Origin: Sulfitobacter sp. DFL-14
GTDB taxonomy: Bacteria; Pseudomonadota; Alphaproteobacteria; Rhodobacterales; Rhodobacteraceae
DNA: 64,000 bases
Assembly (NCBI RefSeq): GCF_003335585.1
Contig: NZ_QBFD01000046.1
Span: 1,131,412 to 1,195,411 of the forward strand
Direction of reading: 5' to 3'
Made by a program: the position numbers and the translations under genes. Within the stretch, counting starts at the first letter, position 1, and every line of letters begins with the position of its first letter. The notes under the pieces were generated by a model. It saw nothing but the letters and a program-made list of their open reading frames with translations. It did no database searches and was not told where the DNA came from. This document shows, piece by piece, positions 52,114 through 60,024 of the stretch.

Positions 52114-53430
52114 ATGAGCGGTCTTGAGCTGGGCTTCTGGTCCTTTCCCGTTCTGCTGATCATGGTCTTCCTGCGCGCGCCCATCGGGCTTGCCATGATG
52201 CTCTGCGGCTTTGGCGGCTGGTATTTCTTCATGGGGGGCAACCCGACACCGCTTCTGGCCAAGCTGAAGTCCGAAACCTACACGACCTTTTCCAGCTATT
52301 CGCTGAGCATCATCCCGATGTTCCTGCTGATGGGCCAGTTCGCCACCCTGTCGGGCATGTCGAGCGCGCTGTTCAAGGCGGCGGAATCCTTCCTCGGCCA
52401 CCGCCGGGGCGGGGTTGCCATGGCGGCGGTCGGGGCCTGTGCGGGCTTTGGCGCGATCTGCGGCTCTTCCCTGGCCACGGCGGCGACCATGTCCAAGGTC
52501 GCCCTGCCGGAGCTGCGGCGATACGGCTATTCCGGCGGTTTCTCCACCGCGACGCTTGCGGCGGGTGGGACGCTGGGCATCCTGATCCCGCCATCGGTGA
52601 TCCTGGTGATCTATGCGATCCTGACCGAACAGAACATTGCCAAGCTGTTCCTGGCCGCCTTCGTTCCCGGCATCCTTGCCGCCATCGGCTATATCATCAC
52701 CATCTCGATCTATGTGCGCCTGAACCCCAGGGCGGCAGGCACGCGCCCCGCTGTTCCAATGGCCGAAAGGTTCCGGGCGCTGGCCGATACCTGGCCGGTG
52801 CTGGTGATCTTCTTCATCGTGGTCGGCGGCATCTACCTGGGCTGGTTCACCCCGACCGAAGGTTCTGCCATCGGCGCCGCAGGGACCGGGCTGGTCGCGC
52901 TGCTGTCGGGCAGCCTGAACTGGGCGGTGCTGCGCGACAGCCTGCTGGGTACGGCAAAAACCACCGCGATGATCTTTTTCATCGTGCTGGGGGCAGGGTT
53001 CTACAACGGGTTCCTGGCCCTCTCCGGCGTGCCGCAGTTCATGGCCGACTGGGTGGTGAACCAGGGGTTCAGCCCGCTTCTGGTGCTCTGCATCATCCTG
53101 CTGTTCTACCTGATCTTCGGCTGCCTGATGGACAGCCTGTCGATGATCCTGCTGACCGTGCCGATCTTTTTCCCGGTGGTCTCTGCCATGGATTTCGGGA
53201 TGAGCCCGGAACATGTGGCGATCTGGTTCGGCATCCTGGTGCTGATCGTGGTGGAGGTGGGGCTGATCACGCCGCCGGTGGGGATGAACCTGTTCATCAT
53301 CAACACGATGGACCGCGAAACACCAATGACGGAAACCTACAAGGCGGTGATGTATTTTGTTGGCTCCGACATCCTGCGCGTGATCATCCTTGTTGCTTTC
53401 CCCGGCATCACCCTTTTCCTGTTGTCCTAG
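52114..53430 (+). CDS. dctM: TRAP transporter large permease, DctM family
   Basis: A 438-residue permease with about twelve membrane segments and the repeated DctM motifs GLAMMLCGFGGWYF and GAICGSSLATAATMSKVALPELRRYGYSGGFSTATLAAGGTLGILIPPSVILVIY, and GLITPPVGMNLFII. It uses the sodium gradient to import the DctP-bound acid. Feruloyl-CoA synthase follows after 16 bases. Confidence 0.94.
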   Translation: MSGLELGFWSFPVLLIMVFLRAPIGLAMMLCGFGGWYFFMGGNPTPLLAKLKSETYTTFSSYSLSIIPMFLLMGQFATLSGMSSALFKAAESFLGHRRGGVAMAAVGACAGFGAICGSSLATAATMSKVALPELRRYGYSGGFSTATLAAGGTLGILIPPSVILVIYAILTEQNIAKLFLAAFVPGILAAIGYIITISIYVRLNPRAAGTRPAVPMAERFRALADTWPVLVIFFIVVGGIYLGWFTPTEGSAIGAAGTGLVALLSGSLNWAVLRDSLLGTAKTTAMIFFIVLGAGFYNGFLALSGVPQFMADWVVNQGFSPLLVLCIILLFYLIFGCLMDSLSMILLTVPIFFPVVSAMDFGMSPEHVAIWFGILVLIVVEVGLITPPVGMNLFIINTMDRETPMTETYKAVMYFVGSDILRVIILVAFPGITLFLLS

Positions 53431-53446
53431 GGGAGGTCTCCTTGCC

Positions 53447-55264
53447 ATGACGTCGCATCTGAACCTGAAACCGCATGATGTCACCTTGCAGGAGCGGGCG
53501 GATGGCAGTTTCCTGATGCGGTCGAACCTGCCGCTGGGGCCGGTCGCGCGGCGGACCGGTGACTGGCTGGATCATTGGGCGGTAAAAACACCCGATGCGG
53601 TGTTCCTTGCGGAACGCCAGGGGCAGGGCTGGCGCGAGGTGACCTATGCGCAGGGGCTGACCTGGGTCCGCGCCATCGCCAGCCATCTGGTGAAGCGCGA
53701 TCTGGGCCCGGGCAGGCCGATCATGATCCTGTCCGGCAATGGTGTGGATCACGGGTTGCTGACACTGGCGGCGCAATATGTGGGCATCCCCACGATCCCG
53801 GTGGCTGAACAATACAGCCTGATCCCGGCGGCCCACCCGCGCCTGTCCCATGCCGTGGCGCTGGCGCGGCCCGGTCTGGTCTTTGCCGCCGACGCCACGC
53901 AATACGCGGCCGCGCTCGCGCTGGACGACTTTGCCGGGGTCGAAGCGCTTTCCGCTGCGCCGGGTGACAGTGGTGCCACGGACCTTGCCGATCTGCTGGT
54001 GCCCTCAGGGGCCGACATCACCGCCGCCGCCGCAGCGGTGGGGCCGGAAACGCTGGCCAAGATCCTGCTGACCTCCGGTTCCACCTCGGAACCGAAAGGC
54101 GTGTTGACCACACATGGGATGCTGACCACCAATCAGGCACAGATTGCGGCCTGCCTGCCGTTCCTTTCTGCCCGCGCGCCGCGGATCGTGGACTGGTTGC
54201 CGTGGAACCATACCTTTGGCGGCTCCTATAATTTCAACCTCATGCTAGCCAATGGCGGCAGTCTTTATGTGGATGATGGCAAGCCCGCGCCGGGGCTGTT
54301 CGACCGCACGGTTGAAAACCTCGGGCTGATCCCGGGCACGATCAGCTTCAACGTGCCTGTGGGTTTTGCGCAACTGGTGCGCGCCCTGGAGCAGGACGCG
54401 GCCCTGCGCGATACCTATTTTGCCGATCTCGACATGATCTTTTATGCCGGGGCCTCGCTGCCGCAGGACACCTGGGCGGCGCTGGAGCGTCTGGCGCTGG
54501 CGGCGGGCGGGAAGCTGCCGCTGATCACCACCTCCTGGGGCCTGACCGAAACCGCGCCCGGCTGCCTGATCAGCCATGAGCCTGCGAAGGGGGCCGGTAT
54601 CGTTGGGGTCCCGATGCCCGGGATCGAGGTCAAGCTGGTGCCGGTTGCCGATATGCGCTGCGACGTGCGTGTCCGGGGCGGCAGCATCACCCGCGGCTAT
54701 CTGGACAACCCTGAAAAGACGGTCGAAGCCTTTGACGACGAGGGGTTCTTTATCACCGGCGATGCGATGCGGCTGGTGGACCCTGCGGATGCGAACCGGG
54801 GCCTGCGGTTTGACGGACGCCTGTCGGAAGATTTCAAGCTGACGTCCGGCACCTGGGTGCGCGCGGCGAACCTGCGGCTGGATCTGCTGTCGGCCCTTGC
54901 CCCTTTTGCGCAGGATGTGGTGATTGCCGGCGAGGGGCGTGACGACGTGCGCGCCATGATCCTGCCGAACCGTGCGGCAATCGCCGCGCGGGGCTGGGAG
55001 GTTACAGAAACGGCAGGCGTGCTCAAGTGCGCCGCATTGGAGGCCGAACTGGCACAGCGACTGACCGCGCTTGCTGCCACAGCGGCGGGCAGCGCCGGGC
55101 GGGTCTGTGCCGCCATCGTCCTGGCAGAGCCCGCATCGATGGCGGAGGGCGAGGCAACGGCGAAAGGCAACCTGAACTTCCCCCGCTTTTTGTCCCGCAG
55201 GGCCGCGCTGGTGGCGCGTCTGTTTGGCCCGGAAACCCCGGATGTGATCCGTATTTTGCACTAA
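53447..55264 (+). CDS. fcs: Feruloyl-CoA synthase
   Basis: A 605-residue AMP-forming ligase. The P-loop is ILLTSGSTSEPKGV, the adenine motif TTSWGLTETAPG, and the C-terminal segment DGRLSEDFKLTSGTWV is the distinctive feruloyl-CoA synthase version of the hinge, where FKLSSGTWV-type sequence replaces the usual DRxKD. It activates hydroxycinnamates such as ferulate, coumarate and caffeate. It stands between the transporter and benzoate-CoA ligase; no enoyl-CoA hydratase/aldolase for side-chain shortening is in the window. GGGGAGG precedes the ATG. Confidence 0.88.
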   Translation: MTSHLNLKPHDVTLQERADGSFLMRSNLPLGPVARRTGDWLDHWAVKTPDAVFLAERQGQGWREVTYAQGLTWVRAIASHLVKRDLGPGRPIMILSGNGVDHGLLTLAAQYVGIPTIPVAEQYSLIPAAHPRLSHAVALARPGLVFAADATQYAAALALDDFAGVEALSAAPGDSGATDLADLLVPSGADITAAAAAVGPETLAKILLTSGSTSEPKGVLTTHGMLTTNQAQIAACLPFLSARAPRIVDWLPWNHTFGGSYNFNLMLANGGSLYVDDGKPAPGLFDRTVENLGLIPGTISFNVPVGFAQLVRALEQDAALRDTYFADLDMIFYAGASLPQDTWAALERLALAAGGKLPLITTSWGLTETAPGCLISHEPAKGAGIVGVPMPGIEVKLVPVADMRCDVRVRGGSITRGYLDNPEKTVEAFDDEGFFITGDAMRLVDPADANRGLRFDGRLSEDFKLTSGTWVRAANLRLDLLSALAPFAQDVVIAGEGRDDVRAMILPNRAAIAARGWEVTETAGVLKCAALEAELAQRLTALAATAAGSAGRVCAAIVLAEPASMAEGEATAKGNLNFPRFLSRRAALVARLFGPETPDVIRILH

Positions 55265-55311
55265 AGTGCAATTCTTCTCCGCACCGCTTGCGGCTGCGGC
55301 ACTCAAGTGCA
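55257..55311 (+). promoter_or_regulatory. Two BoxR-type operator candidates before benzoate-CoA ligase
   Basis: TGCA-CTAAAG-TGCA (55257-55270) and GGCA-CTCAAG-TGCA (55298-55311) are 41 bases apart, share CACTnAAGTG, and both fit TGCA-N6-TGCA (the second with one mismatch). The first overlaps the end of fcs. TGCA half-sites are known for BzdR/BoxR-type regulators. Confidence 0.75.
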
Positions 55312-55337
55312 CACTGCCTCTACCGTGGGAGGAAGAG

Positions 55338-56876
55338 ATGCAGTCAACACAAGCGAATGCCGTTACCTATTTCGTGGACCGCCATATCGACGAGGGGCGG
55401 GGGGAGAAGATTGCCTATACCGAGGCTGAATCCGGGCGCAAACTGAGCTATGCACAGATGGCAACTGGGGCGGCCAAGGTCGCCGGGGCGCTGACCCATG
55501 CGGGCATCCGCCCCGAGGAACGCGCAGCGATGCTGGTGCTGGACCAGATCGAATTCCCGCAGATTTTCTGGGGCGCGATCAAGGCGGGTGTGGTGCCTGT
55601 CCCGCTCAACACCCTGCTGGCGACCCCTGTCTATGACGCGATCCTGCGCGATTCGCGTGCCGCAATCCTTTTCGTCTCCGCCCCCCTCTGGGAGGTGGTG
55701 GCCCCCGCCATCGCCGATAACCCCTGGCTGCGCCAGGTGGTGGTGATCGGCGATGCGCCCGAAGGCACGCAGGATTTAGCCGCTTTCACGGCGGATGCGC
55801 CGCCGCAGGAAACCCTGCCGGTCAGCAGCGACGAGGTTGCATTCTGGCTTTATTCCTCAGGCTCCACCGGTCAGCCAAAGGGCGTGGCCCATGTCCATTC
55901 CGCCCTGCGTGCCACCGCCGACACCTATGGCGCCGAGGTGCTGGGCATCCGCGAGGATGACGTGGTGCTCTCGGCGGCCAAGTTCTTTTTCGCCTATGGG
56001 CTGGGCAACGCCATGACCTTTCCACTGTCGGTGGGGGCCAGCACGATCCTTTACACCGGCAGGCCCACACCCCCGGGCATGCTGGAGACAATCGGGACCC
56101 ACAAACCCACGATCTTTTGCGGGGTTCCGACCCTCTATGCGGCAATGGTTGCCCAGATGAACCGCGACGGCGCGCCAAAGGCCCCGCTGCGGGTCTGCAT
56201 CTCGGCGGGCGAGGCGCTGCCGGAGGATGTTGGCATCCGCTGGGAAAAACACACCGCGGTCGGCATTCTGGATGGGGTCGGCTCCACCGAAATGCTGCAT
56301 ATCTTCCTGTCCAACGCACCGGGCGACATCGTCTATGGCACCTCGGGCCGGGCGGTGCCGGGCTATGCCCTGCGGCTGGTCGACGAGAATGGCGAGGAGG
56401 TCGCGGCGGGCGGCATCGGCGAATTGCTGGTCAACGGCGCTTCGGCGGCCAATGGTTACTGGAACCAGCGCGACAAGTCGCGCAGCACCTTCGAGGGGGT
56501 CTGGACCCGGACCGGCGACAAATACGAGAAACGCGCCGACGGGCGGCTGGTCTACTGCGGGCGCACCGATGACATGTTCAAGGTCTCGGGCATCTGGCTG
56601 TCCCCCTTCGAGGTTGAGGGCGCGCTGATCAGCCACCCGGCTGTGCTGGAGGCCGCAGTGGTGGCCAAACGCGACGCGGAAGGGCTGGAGAAACCGCTAG
56701 CCTTTGTCGTCTTGCAGGCGGGCGAAGGCCCGGATGCGCTCCGCGAGGTGCTGAAGGACCATGTGAAAGAGAAAATCGGAAAGTGGAAATATCCGCGCTG
56801 GATCGAGGTGGTCGAAGAGCTACCTAAAACGGCGACGGGCAAGATCCAGCGTTTCAAGCTGAGAGAGGACTGTTGA
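55338..56876 (+). CDS. bclA: Benzoate-CoA ligase
   Basis: A 512-residue AMP-forming ligase that turns benzoate into benzoyl-CoA, the entry step of the box pathway. Visible motifs are FWLYSSGSTGQPKGVAHVH (P-loop), the aromatic-pocket region KFFFAYGLGNAMTFPLSVGAS, LDGVGSTEMLHIFLSN and VYCGRTDDMFKVSGIWLSPFEVE, all of the benzoate-CoA ligase type. GGGAGGAAGAG precedes ATG 55338. Two BoxR-type sites lie just upstream. The next gene overlaps it by one base. Confidence 0.93.
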   Translation: MQSTQANAVTYFVDRHIDEGRGEKIAYTEAESGRKLSYAQMATGAAKVAGALTHAGIRPEERAAMLVLDQIEFPQIFWGAIKAGVVPVPLNTLLATPVYDAILRDSRAAILFVSAPLWEVVAPAIADNPWLRQVVVIGDAPEGTQDLAAFTADAPPQETLPVSSDEVAFWLYSSGSTGQPKGVAHVHSALRATADTYGAEVLGIREDDVVLSAAKFFFAYGLGNAMTFPLSVGASTILYTGRPTPPGMLETIGTHKPTIFCGVPTLYAAMVAQMNRDGAPKAPLRVCISAGEALPEDVGIRWEKHTAVGILDGVGSTEMLHIFLSNAPGDIVYGTSGRAVPGYALRLVDENGEEVAAGGIGELLVNGASAANGYWNQRDKSRSTFEGVWTRTGDKYEKRADGRLVYCGRTDDMFKVSGIWLSPFEVEGALISHPAVLEAAVVAKRDAEGLEKPLAFVVLQAGEGPDALREVLKDHVKEKIGKWKYPRWIEVVEELPKTATGKIQRFKLREDC

Positions 56877-57700
56877 TGGCAATCGAATGGAGCGAGAAAC
56901 CGGCCGACCGGATCACACTGGGGGGCACTGCGCTGGAATACGGCTGCTGGGGTCCTGCGCCGGATCAGGCACCTACGCTGGTCATGCTGCACGAAGGCCT
57001 TGGGTCCATCGCGCAATGGCGCGACCTGCCCGCCCGTCTGGCGGCGGCAACGGGATTTGGTGTGCTGGCCTATGCGCGGGCGGGCTATGGCGGCTCCGAC
57101 CCCGCGACGCTGCCGCGCCCGCTGAACTACATGACGCTGGAAGCGGAGAATGTGCTGGGCCCGCTGCTGGATGCCGCCGGGATTGCCCAGGCGGTGCTGC
57201 TGGGCCATTCGGACGGTGCCACCATTGCCGCCATCTATGGCGGCTCCGTCTCTGACATGCGGGTGCGGGGGTTGGTGCTGATCGCGCCGCATTTCTTTGC
57301 CGAAGCCGAGGGGCTGACGGCCATCCGCGCGGCGGGCAAGGCGTACCGCGAGGGTCCCCTGCGCAATCGCCTGTCAAAGTATCACCGCGATGTGGATACC
57401 GCCTTCAACGGCTGGCACGACGCCTGGACGGACCCGGCTTTCGAGAGCTGGAATGTGGCCGATTGCATCGACCATCTGCGCATTCCGGTGCTGGCGATCC
57501 AGGGCCGGGAGGACCCTTACGGCACCCTCGCCCAGATCAGCGAGATCGAAGCGCGCATCTATTCCCCGCTGGAAACGCTGATCCTGGAGGGGTGTGGCCA
57601 CGCGCCCCATCTTGAGTATCCCGAGCAGACAGAGGCGGCGATCGTCGAGTTCTGCGCAAGGCTGCACCGGCTGGAGCGGGAAGAGGTCCGTATTGCCTGA
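56876..57700 (+). CDS. Alpha/beta hydrolase in the box cluster
   Basis: A 274-residue alpha/beta hydrolase with oxyanion region LHEGLGSIAQW (about residues 35-45), the nucleophile elbow GHSDGAT and the C-terminal histidine in GCGHAPHLEYP. Relatives in box clusters are thought to hydrolyse pathway intermediates or side products, but no reaction is established. It starts in overlap with the ligase stop codon (TGATG), so it is in the same operon, and the DUF309 gene overlaps its end. Confidence 0.85.
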   Translation: MAIEWSEKPADRITLGGTALEYGCWGPAPDQAPTLVMLHEGLGSIAQWRDLPARLAAATGFGVLAYARAGYGGSDPATLPRPLNYMTLEAENVLGPLLDAAGIAQAVLLGHSDGATIAAIYGGSVSDMRVRGLVLIAPHFFAEAEGLTAIRAAGKAYREGPLRNRLSKYHRDVDTAFNGWHDAWTDPAFESWNVADCIDHLRIPVLAIQGREDPYGTLAQISEIEARIYSPLETLILEGCGHAPHLEYPEQTEAAIVEFCARLHRLEREEVRIA

Positions 57701-58142
57701 CGCGCCGGATGGTCCCGAACTGCCACCGCACGTCTATGTCCCCGGCGTGACGCGCCGCCACCCGGAAGGGTGGTTCGACAGGATAAAGGCCAGCGTGACC
57801 GATGCGGTCGCGGTCACCGACCTGCACCACACGGCGGCCTGGCAGGCGGGGCGGGCCTATTTCGATGCGGGCTATTACTGGGAGTGTCACGAGGTGCTGG
57901 AGGCGGTCTGGATGCGCACGCCGGAAGGGTCGCAGGAGCGCGACATGACCCAGGCGCTGATCCAGCTGGCCAATGCCCGGCTCAAGATCACAATGCAACG
58001 GCCCCGCGCGGCCTGGCGGCTGTGCAACATGGTGGAGGGGCATCTGGCCCGCTGCGACGCAACAGCCAGGATTCTGGGGCTGGAGGTCGCAGAGGTCCGG
58101 CATTGGGTGGTGCAGACGCGAATGACGCTGGAAACCACGTAG
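57693..58142 (+). CDS. DUF309 family protein in the box cluster
   Basis: A 149-residue all-helical protein with the DUF309 signature AGRAYFDAGYYWECHEVLEAVWM (about residues 51-73) and the metal-like LIQLANARLKI helix. No ATG is available in the conserved region; TTG 57693 is the likely start because AAGAGG lies 6 bases before it and it overlaps the hydrolase end, which couples translation. Function is unknown, but DUF309 genes recur near box genes. A promoter and operator follow it. Confidence 0.75.
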   Translation: MPDAPDGPELPPHVYVPGVTRRHPEGWFDRIKASVTDAVAVTDLHHTAAWQAGRAYFDAGYYWECHEVLEAVWMRTPEGSQERDMTQALIQLANARLKITMQRPRAAWRLCNMVEGHLARCDATARILGLEVAEVRHWVVQTRMTLETT

Positions 58143-58145
58143 ATA

Positions 58146-58159
58146 TGCATAATACTGCA
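58146..58159. promoter_or_regulatory. TGCA-N6-TGCA operator before boxC
   Basis: TGCATAATACTGCA is an exact TGCA-N6-TGCA match, lying about 55 bases ahead of the boxC -10 box. It is a BoxR/BzdR-type operator candidate. Confidence 0.75.
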
Positions 58160-58191
58160 AAAATAGCGGCAAATTCTGGCAAGTTCACTGG

Positions 58192-58219
58192 TTTACCCGC
58201 AAGGGAATGGAATTATAAT
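58192..58219 (+). promoter_or_regulatory. Probable promoter of boxC
   Basis: TTTACC (58192-58197) and a consensus TATAAT (58214-58219) are 16 bases apart, 38 bases before the boxC ATG. This is the best -10 hexamer in the cluster and marks a separate boxCBA transcript. Confidence 0.75.
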
Positions 58220-58257
58220 ACACCAACAGGTCCAGGCAGGCTGTGAAAGGATTACCC

Positions 58258-59916
58258 ATGACCAAGATCATCGACTTTCAGACGGACCCGTCGAAATACC
58301 GGCACTGGAAAGTGACCTATGACGGCCCGGTGGCCCATCTGTTCATGGATGTGGATGAAAAGGGCGGGCTGTTCGACGGCTACGAGCTGAAGCTGAACAG
58401 CTACGATCTGGGCGTGGATATCGAACTGGCCGATGTGGTGCAGCGGATGCGGTTCGAACACCCGGAGGTCAAGGTGGTGATGATGCAATCGGCCAAGGAC
58501 AAGGTGTTCTGTGCCGGGGCCAACATCCGCATGCTGGGCGGTGCCGCGCACAGCCACAAGGTCAACTTCTGCAAATTCACCAATGAGACGCGCAACACCT
58601 ATGAGGCGGCGCTGGCCGACAGCGGGCAGAATTACATCTGCGCGGTGAAAGGGGCCTGCGCGGGCGGCGGCTATGAACTGGCGCTGGCCTGCAACCACAT
58701 CATGCTGACCGATGACAGCACGTCATCGGTCGCCCTGCCAGAAGTCCCGCTGCTGGCGGTGCTGCCCGGCACCGGCGGGCTGACCCGGGTGACCGACAAG
58801 CGCAAGGTGCGCCGGGATCTTGCGGATGTCTTCTGCTCCATCGAGGAAGGGGTGAAGGGCAAGCGCGCGGTTGAATGGCGTCTGGTGGACGAGGTCTTTC
58901 CGAACTCCAGATTCGACGAGGCGGTGCTGGAACGCGCCCGCGAACTGGCCGCCGCTTCCGACAAGGCGGATGTGGCCGAGGGTATCGCGCTGACCCCGAT
59001 CAGCCGCAGCTTTGCCGAGGATGGCGTCACCTATTCCACCGTCGAGGTTGCCCTGAACCGCAAGGGCGCGCGCGCCACGATAACCATCAAGGGCCCGGAT
59101 GCGGATGCGCCCGCCGATATGGCAGCTTTTACCGCCGAGGGGGCGGAAACCTGGCTGCTGCGCTGCGCGCGCGAGCTGGACGACGCGATCCTGCATCTGC
59201 GCAACAATGAAAAGGAACTGGGCCTGATCGAATTCCAGACCCAGGGAGACCCCGAAAAGGTCATGGCCCATGAGGCGCTGCTGCTGGGCAACAAGGAGCA
59301 CTGGCTCGCCAACGAGGTGCTGCAATACTGGAAACGCGTGCTCAAGCGGATCGACATGACCTCGCGGTCGCTGGTGGCGATCGTGGAACATGGGTCCTGC
59401 TTTGCCGGGCCGTTGGCCGAACTGCTCTGGGCGGTGGACCGCAGCTATATGATGCTTGAGGAATTCGACGGCGACAATCGCCACATGGCAGCCATCACCC
59501 TGTCCGAAGGCAACTTCGGCACCTATCCGATGGGCAATGACCTGACGCGGCTGCAAACGCGGTTCCTGGGCGCGCCGGAACAGGTGGAAAAGCTGAAAAG
59601 CTCTGTCGGTGAGGCGCTGGAGGCGGACGACGCCGAGGAGCTGGGCCTTGTCACCTATGCCTATGACGACATCGACTGGGAGGACGAGGTGCGCCTGTTC
59701 ATGGAAGAACGCGCCTCCTTCAGCCCCGATGCGATGACAGGGATGGAGGCGAACCTGCGCTTTGCCGGGCCGGAAACGATGGAAACCCGCATCTTTGGCC
59801 GGCTGACGGCCTGGCAGAACTGGATTTTCCAGCGCCCCAACGCGGTGGGCAAGGAAGGCGCGCTGCAACGCTATGGCACCGGCCAGCGCGGCGAATACGA
59901 CATGGAACGTGTGTGA
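58258..59916 (+). CDS. boxC: 2,3-Epoxybenzoyl-CoA dihydrolase
   Basis: A 552-residue crotonase-fold enzyme, double the length of simple enoyl-CoA hydratases, that opens 2,3-epoxybenzoyl-CoA to 3,4-dehydroadipyl-CoA semialdehyde and formate. The N-terminal crotonase domain has DKVFCAGANIRMLGG and GACAGGGYELALACNHIML with the oxyanion-forming glycines and TGGLTRVTDKRKVRR. The C-terminal half is BoxC-specific. AAAGGATTACCC precedes ATG 58258. Confidence 0.95.
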   Translation: MTKIIDFQTDPSKYRHWKVTYDGPVAHLFMDVDEKGGLFDGYELKLNSYDLGVDIELADVVQRMRFEHPEVKVVMMQSAKDKVFCAGANIRMLGGAAHSHKVNFCKFTNETRNTYEAALADSGQNYICAVKGACAGGGYELALACNHIMLTDDSTSSVALPEVPLLAVLPGTGGLTRVTDKRKVRRDLADVFCSIEEGVKGKRAVEWRLVDEVFPNSRFDEAVLERARELAAASDKADVAEGIALTPISRSFAEDGVTYSTVEVALNRKGARATITIKGPDADAPADMAAFTAEGAETWLLRCARELDDAILHLRNNEKELGLIEFQTQGDPEKVMAHEALLLGNKEHWLANEVLQYWKRVLKRIDMTSRSLVAIVEHGSCFAGPLAELLWAVDRSYMMLEEFDGDNRHMAAITLSEGNFGTYPMGNDLTRLQTRFLGAPEQVEKLKSSVGEALEADDAEELGLVTYAYDDIDWEDEVRLFMEERASFSPDAMTGMEANLRFAGPETMETRIFGRLTAWQNWIFQRPNAVGKEGALQRYGTGQRGEYDMERV

Positions 59917-59948
59917 CCCGCGCAGGACGCGGCATCGGATGAAACCAC

Positions 59949-60007
59949 GGTGCGTGCAAAGCACGCACCCTACCGGCAACCCGTAGGGTGCGTGCTTTGC
60001 ACGCACC
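59949..60007. repeat. Perfect 25-bp inverted repeat between boxC and boxB
   Basis: The arms 59949-59973 (GGTGCGTGCAAAGC ...) and 59983-60007 are perfectly complementary over 25 bases with a 9-base loop. Each arm is itself nearly palindromic (GGTGCGTGC-AAA-GCACGCACC). It ends 5 bases before the boxB ribosome binding site. Confidence 0.95.
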
Positions 60008-60024
60008 GAGCAAGGAGAGACAAA

